Part shown: positions 1 through 10,469 of the stretch, one piece after another | Numbering within the stretch: the first letter of the stretch is position 1 | Layout of the letters: every line of letters begins with the position of its first letter | Origin: Erythrophleum ivorense | Taxonomy: Eukaryota; Streptophyta; Magnoliopsida; Fabales; Fabaceae | Length of the DNA: 64,000 nucleotides | Direction: 5' to 3' | Assembly (NCBI GenBank): GCA_026724425.1 | Contig: JAIUCV010000003.1 | Span: 53,880,477 to 53,944,476 of the forward strand | The notes under the pieces: generated by a model | Database searches by the model: none | Seen by the model: only the letters and a program-made list of their open reading frames with translations | What the model was told of the DNA's origin: nothing | Program-made: the position numbers and the translations under genes

Positions 1-402
1 AATCTCAAACCTCATACAAATTCCTGAGGGCTTTTTTTTTTTCTTTTTCTTTTGGCCTTTTCCTTTTGAAAACTAAATATGAAAATATTTCTCCTGTTTT
101 TTTTTTTTCTCAAAACAAATCTTGAACTTTGATAATTCTAGATCCTCAAAAGATGAGTAAGTATTTCTCTAAATTTAGATAGTTTAAATTTAATTTGAAT
201 GAATTGGTTTTAATTTTTTACATGTTTATAATTAAAATATTATTTTTATTTAACATTTGTATCTTTTTAGATAAAAAATATTAAAATAAGAAAATTAAAA
301 TATTATTTTAGATCATTTAAATTTAATTCAAACAATTTAAATTAAAATAAATAAATAAAAAGATGAGTAAGTAATCCGTTCAAATTTTGGCGCATGCATT
401 GT
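1..402. other. AT-rich intergenic DNA
   Basis: Very AT-rich, with poly-T and poly-A runs and no open frame of note. I see no gene, RNA or element boundary in this stretch. Confidence 0.5.
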
Positions 403-978
403 TGGATGATCATCGTGTAAAGAAAAAATTATAATAAAGGATTCATATTATCAAATATTTATAATAAAAAATTTTAAAAATTAAAATTATTTTTAAAGAT
501 TATCAAATTTAAAGAATTTTATTACTAATTTTAAAAAATTTATTATTAAATATAAGAGAATTATCATTATCAAGTCTTAGAAGATTTTATTACTAATTTT
601 AGAGAATTTATTATTGAGTATATACTTAGTAGTAATTTCTATACTCAGTAATAAATCTTTTAAAATTAGTGATAGTCTTTAAAAATAATTTTAATTTTTT
701 AAATTTTTTATTATAAATATTTAATAATACGAGTCATTCATTCTAATTTTTCTTCATGTAAATGTATTCATCTTTTATGAGTCTTCTATTAAATTTATTT
801 ATACTCAATAATAAATTTTTTAAAATTAATAATAAAATTCTCTAAATTTGCTAGTCCTTAAAATTAAATTAAATTTTTAAAATTTTTTATTATAAGTATT
901 CGATAATATAAAACCTTTATTATAAATTTTCCTCACGTAGACGTAGATGTATCCATCCCTTATGAGTCTTCTATTATA
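403..978. repeat. Three-armed AT-rich foldback element
   Basis: The arm at about 403-570 is the reverse complement, with mismatches, of two successive arms at about 648-775 and 811-960. All share the core order AAAGAAAAAATTATAATAAAG, TTTATAATAAAAAATTTT and TTATTACTAATTTTA, read inverted in the second and third arms. The two right arms are direct repeats of each other, and each ends in GAGTCTTCTATTA (779-792 and 965-978). This looks like a foldback or long-TIR MITE in which one arm was duplicated in tandem. No coding capacity. The family is unassigned. Confidence 0.65.
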
Positions 979-2835
979 GGTTGTAAACAGACGTGGCACT
1001 GATTGATCTTTGGGAATAACTGGAAGAATCAAGATGTGGCTCCCCTTGTCCTGCGGGTTATACCTCTAAACTTCCTTATAACGCTTGGTCGCTAGTCCCA
1101 ACATAAAAATATAGGAGCGTTATGTATATTAAACGCCGTTTAGTAACAAAAATGTAAAAAGAATAAAATTATAAAAAACAAAACAAAAATAATTTTTAGG
1201 ATAAAAATAATTTTTATATTTCTATTTTAAAAATAATGAAAAATATGACATACTATTAAATAATAATTATAAAAATATAATAAATATTATACAGAAATTA
1301 GGTAAAGGTAATTTTTTTATATAGGAATTAACAAATATGACCCTCAACTAAGAAGCTGAGAAAAAAAAACCTTTCTAATTTTTGTGTATAATCTATTTTG
1401 AAATATAAGAGGGTTAAAATAGTATAAACATCACCAACATCAATAAAAGAAACTGCAGAATTATTATTTATAAGAATGTGATGACACTCATTTGACGGTT
1501 GATATAGTTTAAACATCACCCACAACTATATCATCAAAAGGGATGGCTAGACAGTTTGCAAGTCTGCTACCCTCACAATTAGTATAAGTAATTTTGAAGG
1601 ACTAGTTTCGGCTTATGACGTATCCAATACATTTAATAAGTTGACATGTGAGATGTGTAATAGTGCATCTAATTTCTGTGTATAATCAGTTTGATTTAGT
1701 TCATATTTATAATAAATTTTTTATTTATATTTATATTCTCAAAATTTCTAAATTTATATGTATTTTTTTATATTTGTAAAGTTTAAAATTATACAAAATA
1801 GTATTAAAAGGTTGCAAATTATAATTTTATACTAATTAATTAATCTCAAATTATTATTAAATTATTTAATAATACTAATATTGGTTTAAAGAGACCCAAA
1901 AGAAATGCTTTATATAACTTTGGTTTGATTATTAAAACCAACGACCAAACTAATTATATCAATTTTAACATGTTAAAAATCAATTTTAAACTTATTTACT
2001 ACGATTTTGATTGGTTTTAGGCCGCTTTACTTTGATTTAGTTTGATTTTAATACTTCCAAAAAAAAATAATACTTTTAAAATTAGATCAATTATTAAATC
2101 AATATAAGCATTAGTTTTCAGTTTATTGGTGAAATTGTAGTTGATCTGGTACTAATTAAATATATATATTTAAAATTTTAATATAATAAATAAATATTAG
2201 TAAAATTAAAAAATTAAATATTAATTTAATATTTTTAAGACATATGAGAAATTATTTTTTAATTAAAAAATAGAAATTATTCATAATTAAAAGTTATAAT
2301 TATTTAATATTAAATTTTTATAGTTCTTAAATTATATTAAGATTTTATTTATCATTAAAAAATAGTAATGTTAGCCAAGTACTTTTATATTTAAAAAAGA
2401 TGTTATCAGAAGATAGGACATAATAAAAAGAAAGTATCTAAAATAACTAAATATGCATCTTTTTTATTTTTTATATCTTTTTTAATAATTTTTTAATGTT
2501 TCAATTCCTTCTTTTTTCTAGTATTTTTTATTTTTAATTTGTCAAATTTATTCAAGATAAACAATCTTATTATATAATAAAAATTCAAAAAACAAAATTT
2601 TTTGCCTAACTCAAACTAATTTTTGATCAGTTCACTTTTAACAGGTTCAATTGATTTTTGCCTAATTTGATTAGTTCTTTGATGAACTGATTTTTTCGGC
2701 CAACCAAATCAAATCAAGGATCGATTCTTGGTTCAACTGGTTGAACTAACTGATCTGATCTAATTTTTTCATTCATGATAAAAAAAATGTCAATATTCAT
2801 ATCAATACCAATATAAATATATGTTATGAATATCT
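979..2835. other. Intergenic DNA, no gene recognised
   Basis: The 1,000-1,120 stretch is briefly less AT-rich; the rest is AT-rich. Sequences rich in GGTTTTGATTGGTTTT-like words near 1,900-2,110 recur in inverted sense near 2,600-2,760, so a decayed foldback element may span 1,870-2,760. The short frames here have no recognisable domain. Confidence 0.4.
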
Positions 2836-4170
2836 TCGCACGAAAATATATTTAATTATAGCATAAAATGGTGTCATATTCAATGACTATTAAAAAGAAT
2901 ATTAAACCCGATGTAGCTCTATTATTATAAATATATGCTTTATAAGTTGTAAGACAATAAACGAACAATATAGATTTTGAAGAGAAATTTTCAATGATCC
3001 AATTACCAAAAAAAAAAACTAAATTAATCATTCCAAGACATATAAGAATGTTTAATACATTTTTTAGTATCACCCATCTTGATATGTCTATATGTCTTAT
3101 AATTAGCCTAATAGATTTAATTTTATAAACTTGGATTATCTAAGAATCTCTCTAAACTTTGTAAGATTGCATCAAGGATTCACAAGCATAGAAAATCCTT
3201 CAAGCTAACCCTACCATAGAACCCATTTGCAAAAGATAATCATTTCGGGGTTTTATTAAACAACAAAATGCTTTAACAATATAGAAAATAAACATAGCTA
3301 ATTTATTTTCTATTATTTCTTTCTCCTTCTCCTTTCTTCCTTTTTTTTTTTCCTTAGTACGTGCAAACTATCCAATGTTTTCATTATTCCCATCCATTAT
3401 TATTAGATAAAAGAATTTATAATTTGGTACATTATTTTAAACAATATAATGCATTATGGAGAAAAGAACTTATAAATTTATCTATTATTCTAAATAATAT
3501 AATACATCATCATTGGATTAAGTATTTTTGTTTATCTTTAACTTGAAAATTTATGAAATCCTCTTTCTATTACAAGATTCTAAATAAAAAATAAGATTTT
3601 GGTTTTTTAATAATAATTTGAAAAGTTAAATTTATAATTTTTTTATAGTATTAAAATTTTTAAAGTTAAAAATTATAGAAATTTATTTGCTATAGCTACA
3701 TTACATGCCAGAAAAACCATGACACATAAAAAGCACATAAGTTTATAGAGATTTATAATAAAAACTAATGTCAAGTCTTAACTTAATAATTTTAGCTTTT
3801 GAGTTAAATTAGTATTTGACATTTTGTCAGAATTTTCATGACCATATATAGTCAAAAGTTAAAATTTTCATGCCTCTATTCTCTAAATTAAAATTAAGTT
3901 TTAACACAAAGTATAATAAGTTGAAACTTTGTCTACACCTCAAGTCAATAAACTTTCCTATGAAAAGGTGTGTTAAAAATTGTATTAAAAATTAATCATA
4001 TGCATTTATTTGACAACTTTAGCTAGTAGAAATGGTATTTGACATAAGCAACATATGTTTAACTAGCACAAAATCTGATTAGGTAGGACCAAATAAAGTT
4101 TGTCAAATTGCTTTGTCATTTGGTAGTATTAGCATCATATTATTATTATAGCTCATCAGGAAAGTGACAT
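2836..4170 (-). pseudogene. PYD3 3'-end fragment, copy A
   Basis: This block is a diverged direct repeat of 7,728-9,030. From about 3,228 it also resembles the 3' UTR of the intact PYD3 gene (words ATCATTTC, TTTTATTAAACAA and CTAATTTATTTTC, in the order seen at 19,477-19,560). A stub of the first codons of PYD3 exon 6 lies at about 3,679-3,708, followed by PYD3 intron 5 sequence up to about 4,170. Most of exon 6 is missing and replaced by AT-rich DNA. The splice acceptor next to the stub reads TG in place of AG. Copy A stops just before a Copia LTR starts, so exon 5 and everything upstream of it is absent. Non-functional. Confidence 0.75.
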
Positions 4171-4200
4171 ATTTTGTCAAGGGAATAAGTCAATTTAGTT

Positions 4201-4732
4201 TGTTATAGTAGTTGTTAAATATTGTTACAACCATTGTATATTAGTTTTTGATAAGTTGCAGGTCTGTTTTGTACTTTGTCCCTATATATATTGTAAAAAT
4301 AGATCATGAAGGTAGCAGATGGGCTTGTTTGATTTCCTATTTCTAGAATAGTTTTTTATTTTTAAGAATAAAAAAATAAATAAATAACTTATTTGATAAT
4401 GTGTTTTTAATAAAGTGTTTTGTAAAAAAAAAAAATAGAATTCTATTTTCAGAAACAGAAAAATCAAAACATTTTTTAGATATTTTGTAACTTTTGTTCT
4501 ACAAAATCAGAAAAAAAAACATAAAATAGTGATTTTTTAGAATAATGATTCAAATAGATTTTTTTTTATTTTGTTTTTAAAATTTGTTTTAAAAGACATC
4601 TATTTTAAAAACATTAAAATTATAACAGAATCAAACAGGCTCGATATTTTCAATTCTTCACAAACTCACTTTCATCTTCATCCTCTTCAGACTCTTGTCT
4701 TTCTCTTTTCATTCTAACCATAGATCATTTCA
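4201..4732 (+). repeat. Copia 5' LTR, interrupted by a MITE
   Basis: Starts TGTTATAGTAG and ends TTTCA, directly followed by the primer-binding site. The 322-bp element at 4,321-4,642 is inserted in it, so the LTR proper is about 210 bp. The 3' partner is missing, so the outer boundary rests on the TG...CA ends and the PBS only. Confidence 0.6.
4321..4642. mobile_element. MITE with GGGCTTGTTTGATT ends
   Basis: Terminal inverted repeats: GGGCTTGTTTGATT at 4,321-4,334 and AATCAAACAGGCTC at 4,629-4,642 (12 of 14 match when one is inverted). GAT lies on both sides, a possible 3-bp target duplication. The interior is AT-rich and non-coding. The end sequence is of the same general type as the intron element at 23,452-23,664, but the interiors differ. 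The superfamily is uncertain. Confidence 0.65.
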
Positions 4733-4744
4733 TGGTATCAAAAC
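4733..4744 (+). other. Copia primer-binding site (initiator tRNA-Met)
   Basis: TGGTATCAAAAC lies immediately after the LTR end. It matches the usual TGGTATCAGAGC complement of the initiator tRNA-Met 3' end, with two mismatches from decay. Confidence 0.65.
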
Positions 4745-4762
4745 TAATCTAATCCAATCAAC

Positions 4763-5647
4763 ATGGAGAATTCAACAACAAATATAAGGAGCTCAACAGC
4801 GAATTCATAAGATCTGATTTCAAACGCATTGTTTGTCCAAAAATTCAATCCTAATCATTCAATGTTATTCAAACTTGGTGAGGCGAATTATCTTCCTTGG
4901 AAGTAATAGGTAAATGCAACCATACAAGGATACAAGCTTCATAAATACATTCTTGGAACTCACATTGTTCCACCAAAATTCAAAACCAAAGAAGATGAAG
5001 CTCGTGGCAATTACAATGAGGAATTTCTAACCTGGGATTAACAAGATCAAATTTTGTTATCTTGGATTCTCTCTTCCATGGCCAAAGCTATGTTGGCAAG
5101 GATGGTTGGCTATGGTCATTCTTATGAAGTATGGTAGAAATTGGAGACCTATTTTGCTTCTCAGACGAGGGCGAAGGTAAAGCAATTTAGAACTCAACTT
5201 AGAAGTATGAAGAAGACAATTCTAAGCATGAATGAATATTTGTTAAAGATAAAGAAGACTGTTAATTCCTTATTCTATGTTGGATCACCGATCACAAGTG
5301 CTGATCATATTGAAGCAATCTTAAAAGGTTTACCAAAAGCATATAACAATTTTATTATTTCAATTTCTACATGTACTAAGCCATTTTCTTTATGTAAGAT
5401 TGAGGCACTTCTAATGGCTCAAGAGGAGAGAATAGAAAAATTTAAGAAAGACACTCTACTAGCACCTCTAAGTGCCAATATGACACAAGCACAATTTAAG
5501 AATTTTAGAGGCTCAATTCATGTTAATGGAAGAGGATCAAACCATGGATACAATACAAGTAATCTTGGAAGAGGAAACTTTAGAGGCAGTTCAAATGGTA
5601 GAGGTGACAGATCTAAAGGAGGTAGATTTCAATCAAACAAGTCATAA
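4763..5647 (+). pseudogene. Copia gag (decayed)
   Basis: Start codon ATG at 4,763, shortly after the PBS. The first part has stops, including ones at former Trp/Gln positions. The frame 5,141-5,647 is open and shows the UBN2-type Copia gag core (KQFRTQLRSMKK, ILKGLPKAYNNFI, EALLMAQEERIEKF), followed by a Gly/Arg/Asn-rich RNA-binding tail. Just after the stop at 5,647 a degenerate CCHC zinc knuckle (QVCGKFSYIA, then NC) continues in the same frame, with its first Cys changed to Tyr. Confidence 0.8.
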
Positions 5648-5788
5648 TATCAGGTTTGTGGCAAATTTAGCTATATTGCCTAGAATTGCTATTATCAATA
5701 TGATTCACAATACCAAAATCCATTCGCTTCACAATGGCCACAGTCATCTAGTCAACACACTCAGCGAAATCCAATACTAATAATTGCT

Positions 5789-7724
5789 ATGGTAGCTTCA
5801 CTAGAAAGTTTATATGATGCTAATTGGTATCTTGACTCAGGAGCCACAAATCATGTGACCTCAAATGGAGCTAATCTAGCCACCAGTGATGAATATGATG
5901 GTTCTAAGCAAATTCACATGGGTAATGGCACAGGTATCAGAATTAAACATATTGGTAATTCACCTTTGTAATCACCTTTGGATCCATGTTTTGTTCTAAA
6001 GTTTAAGAATCTTTTACATGCCTCTCAAAATAAAAAGAATCTTATTAGTGTATCTAAATTTGCTTTGGACAATCAAGTATTTTTTGAATTTCATCCTTAC
6101 ATGTGTTTTGTCAAATCTTAAGGCACTAAGCAAGTATTGCTGCAAGGTCAAGTTAAGGATGGTCTCTTGCAACCTTTGATTCTTACATCAACCTATTTTT
6201 TGAATTTCATCCTTACAACCTTTGATTTCTACATCAACCTATTTTCTCTCATATGTTTACTCCTATTTCTACTATTGTAAACAATGTTTCAGTCACATTA
6301 AAGAATTTTAATTTTTGGCATAGTAGATTAGGTCATCCATCTAATTCTACTGTACAAGCTATATTACAATCTTGTAATATTCCTTTTATTAATAAAGGCG
6401 ACTTTGATTTTTGTGATATATGTTCTTTGGCTAAAACATACAAATTACCCTTTCATAGATCCACTAGTATCTATATTACATTGTTGTAACTTGTTTATGT
6501 TGATGTTTGGGAACCATCTTCCATTATTTCTACTGCCCTCTATTGATATTATATTATTTTTGGTAATGCTTATTCTTGATATACTTGGTTTTATCCTCTC
6601 AAATACAAGTCAGATGTATTTCAAGTTTTTGTCGATTTTAAAACCATGGTTGAGGTTGAGTTATAACTTAATACTAAACTTAAATCTTTACAAGTTGATG
6701 GAGAAGGAGAGTTCAAAGCACTTTTTGATTTTCTTAAAACCTAGGGCATTATTCATAGGATTTCATGTCCCCATACTCATGAACATAATGGTATAGTAGA
6801 GAGAAAACACAGACATGTAACTGATACTTGTCTTACCCTTCTTACACATTCATCATTACTAACTCAATATTGGGTAGCTGCCTTTCAAATAGCTGTTTAC
6901 CTCATTAATCGCCTTCCAACTGATGTGCTTTCTCTTAAATCACCTTTTGAGTCCTTATTTCATACTAAACCAAATTATTCCATCCTTAAAGTGTTTGGTT
7001 GTTCTTATTTTCCCAACCTACATCCATACAATGGTAACAAACTTCAACTTTGATCCATTAAGTATACATTTCTTGGTTATAGTCCTCACCATAAGGGCTA
7101 TAAATGTTTGGGTCCATAAGATCAAATTTATATTTTTAGAGATGTTATTTTTAATGAATATGCTTTTCCTTTCAAATTGAAACCAGGCTACCAATTCATC
7201 CATTTCTAATATCACACAATCTAGTCCTCATCCTTCTCATACTCCATCTATACTCTTAATTTCTACTTTACCTGTGGTTCCTTCCATTGTAAATGTATTA
7301 CCATTTATGTTACAACATCATGCCATAGCTTCTACCAACTCTTTGCCTGTAACCGATATAGGTCTGTACCACTTACTCATAAGTCTTCCTTTGCATTTTC
7401 AGAGTCATTTCCTATTCATAATGTTCATCCTATGATAACTAGATCTAAAGTTGGGGTGTTTAAGCCTAAGGTGTACCCTACCAATGTAGAACCTAAGTCT
7501 ATCTCATTTGCTTTGGCTCATCCTCAATAGAAGGTAGCTATGAATGAAGAATATGAAACTTTACTCAGAAATGGAACATGGGATTTGGTTCATTTACCTA
7601 AGGGAAGAATTTCAATAGACTACAAATGGGTTTTCAAGCTTAAAGAAATTCTTAATGGGACTATAAATAAATACAAAGTTTGACTTATAGCTAAAAGGTT
7701 TCATCAGAAGGTAGGAAATGAGTG
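5789..7724 (+). pseudogene. Copia pol (PR-IN-partial RT, decayed)
   Basis: The protease active site is intact in sequence (WYLDSGATNHVTSN, near 5,825). GAG-pre-integrase (FWHSRLGHPSNSTV) is at 6,315-6,360 with the following Cys pair CDIC. The integrase core is recognisable across frame breaks: HEHNGIVERKHRHV near 6,775, and INRLPTDVLSLKSPFE with a KVFGCSYFPNLHPYN-type stretch near 6,905-7,030. RT begins with EEYETLLRNGTWDLV and YKWVFKLKE (7,540-7,650) and is cut at about 7,724. The frame shifts between the protease and the pre-integrase, where a short templated duplication lies (6,194-6,245). Confidence 0.83.
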
Positions 7725-7727
7725 TTA

Positions 7728-8581
7728 AAAATATTTAATTATAATATAAAATGTTGTCATATTAAATGAGTGTTAAAAAGAATATTAAACCCAATGCAAC
7801 TCTATTATTATGAATATATGCTTTATAAGCTTATAACATAATAAACAAACAATATGGATTTTGAAGAGAAATTTTCAATGACCCTATTACAAAAAGATAA
7901 ATAAACTAAATTAATCATTACAAGATATATAAGAATGTTAAATACATTTTTTAGTATGACCCATCTTGATTTGTTTATATGTCTTATAATTAGCTTAATG
8001 GATTTAATTTTTATAAATTTGGATTATTTAAGAATCTCTCAATTTTGTAATAAAATGGAACGGGAATGATTGCATTAAGGACCCACAAGCATAGAAAATC
8101 CTTCAAGCTAACCCACCATAAAATCTATTTATAAAAGATAATCATTTCGGAGTTTTATTAAACAACGAAATGCTTCACCAATGCATAAAATAAATAGATA
8201 TAATTTATTTTCTATTGTTTCATTCTCCTTTTCCTTTCTTCCTCTTTTTCAGGACATGCAAACTATCCAATGTTTATGTTATTCCTATCCATTATTATTA
8301 GATAAAAGAATTTATAATCTCATCTATTATTTTAAATAATATAATACATTATAAAAAATTTATGATTTTATGTATTCTTTTAAATAATACAATACATTAT
8401 TACTATTTTTTTTATCTTTAACTTGAAAATTTGCAAAATCTTCTTTCTATTTTAAGATTCTAAATAAAAATAAGATTTTTTTAAATAAAAATAAGATTTT
8501 TTTAAATAAAAATTTGAAAGGCTAAATTTATAATTTCATTTATAGTAATAAAACTTTTCAAGTTAAAGATTACAGAGATTT
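7728..8581 (-). repeat. Second copy of the block at 2,836-3,680
   Basis: Diverged direct repeat of copy A: the words TTAATTATA, TGTCATATT, GAATATTAAACCC, ATATATGCTTTATAA and TTTTGAAGAGAAATTTTCAATGA follow in the same order with small indels. The part from about 8,130 is related to the 3' UTR of the intact PYD3 gene (19,477-19,610). The earlier part has no match around the intact gene. Confidence 0.8.
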
Positions 8582-9641
8582 ATAACCATTTGCTGCAGCC
8601 GCATTACGTGCGAGAAAAACCATGGCAGATAGAAAGCACATAAGCTTATAGAGATTTATAATAAAAGCTAATCTTTTGAGTTGAAATAATATATGATATT
8701 TTATCAGAATTTTTATAACCAAATAGTCAACAGTTAGATTTTTCGTGTCTCTATTCTCTAAATTAGAATTAAATTTTAACACAAAGTATAATGAGTCGAA
8801 ACTTTGTCCATACCTCAAGTCGACAGACTTGTGTATGGGGAGGTGTATTAAAAATTATATTAAAAATTAATCATAGGCATTCATTTGACAACTTAAGCCA
8901 GTGGAAATGGTATTTGACATAAGCAATACCCTGAACTAGCACAAAATCTGGTTACGCAGGACCAAATAAAGTTTGTCAATTTGCTGTTATTTGGTAGTAT
9001 TAGCATCAAATTATTATTATAGCTTATCAGGAAAGTGACAGATTTAACAAAAAAAATAGTTGTATTTACAACAAGATCAAGAATTTTGTTTGAAGAGTTT
9101 ACCATGTGAGCAATAGATATAAGGCAACTGACCTCTATAGGCCACGTTGGCTCACTGAGTTCACCAATAGTTGCACAAGGATTGAAAACAATCTCTGCAC
9201 CATTCAAGCCAAAGGCTTAACAATTTAAAGGATGGTGCCTACCATAACATATCTTAATAGCAATCTTTCCATATGCTGTTTCAAATACCGGGAGCCCAGT
9301 ATTTCCCTTCATATAATATGTGCTCTCATTGAAGTCCCCAACTCTTGTTATGTGGTTCTGCCGAAATTTTACATACATGTTCATGAGATAAATGAAAATG
9401 AGAGAGAATATTTTGCATCAATAAAAGCTGAAACCTTATGCAATTGCCTTACGGTGCTTCGCAATTATATTGCCATGATTACCAATTACAACAGCAGTGT
9501 TCCAGAGAACCTCTCCATGATTAATATTCCTGTCTAGAATCGGACTTATAATGACCATGTTATATTTCAATGCAAACCTTTACAGGAACCGTTTTGATTC
9601 TCCATCATCAGGTTCGGCAAATTCACACCTTCTCTCTTGTA

Positions 9642-9995
9642 GAGGTGCATAGACCCCCGTCTGACCCAGTCATATCAGGATGGTTTTGAGCAAAGTATAA
9701 AAAGTTTTAGCGCCAGTAGGTCAGTTTTATTTGCCAGTATGGCTTGCCCCGGCCTGGTCCTCTTGATAAATAATATATATATATATATAGATTTATATGA
9801 AAATTTTAACTTTTTCAAGGGCAAAATATAATTTCACAGAAATTTATATGAAAATTTTATTTCTTTCCAAGGGTTGTTCTATACTTTTAACCCAAATTAA
9901 ATAAAAAAAGAAAAAGAATTAAATTAACCTGAATTGCTCGGTATAACATCAAGCTAGGTCAATGTCTACCTCGACAAGGTATTTGTACACCTTTA
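9642..9995. mobile_element. TIR element inserted in pseudo-exon 4
   Basis: Flanked by a perfect 10-bp direct repeat, CTCTCTTGTA (9,632-9,641 and 9,996-10,005), which occurs once at the matching place in the intact exon (there CTCTCGTGTA). The ends AGGTGCATAGAC and, inverted, AGGTGTACAAAT form a weak terminal inverted repeat. A 9-10-bp target duplication suits a Mutator-like MITE. The interior contains a (TA)n tract at about 9,768-9,788 and no coding frame. Confidence 0.7.
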
Positions 9996-10469
9996 CTCTC
10001 TTGTACCGGGTACAAATAGCATCAGCCAGAATTCCTTCAGTAGAGATATATTAAACGACTCAAAAATTTCAGATCTCAATGAGATGTCAAGTGGCAAATG
10101 TTTATGCTCACAAATAACCTACTTGCAAGCATAATATGTTGACTCCTGAAGCACCAGTTGAATCAATAATTGGCTTTAGCTTCTTAAAGATAGCCCTCGT
10201 TTCATCCAAAAAAGGAGCAGTTGTTGAAGGGCAATGAAGTTCTGAATCAGACCAACCCTTACCACTCGAGGTTCTCTCAATAATTCTCTGACAGTATGAA
10301 ATGAGAAAGCCTGAAAAAAAATAAAAATAAAAATAATCTGAGTAACCAGAAATATAGAAGAAATAACTGAGAGCTTTTATATGAAATAAATGGAGATTAA
10401 AAAAAAAAGCTTTTATATGGATCGTTTAGTGGAGGATTCAACAATCATTATTCGTTCCCAACTAAATAC

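Larger units (their letters stand above)
4201..7724 (+). mobile_element. Truncated Ty1/Copia retrotransposon
   Basis: The order is 5' LTR (4,201-4,732), primer-binding site, gag, protease, GAG-pre-integrase, integrase and the first part of reverse transcriptase. This order, with integrase before RT, defines Copia. The element ends abruptly at about 7,724, inside the RT domain, where the second PYD3-derived block begins. No RNase H and no 3' LTR are present. Many stops and several frame changes make it non-autonomous. Confidence 0.88.
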
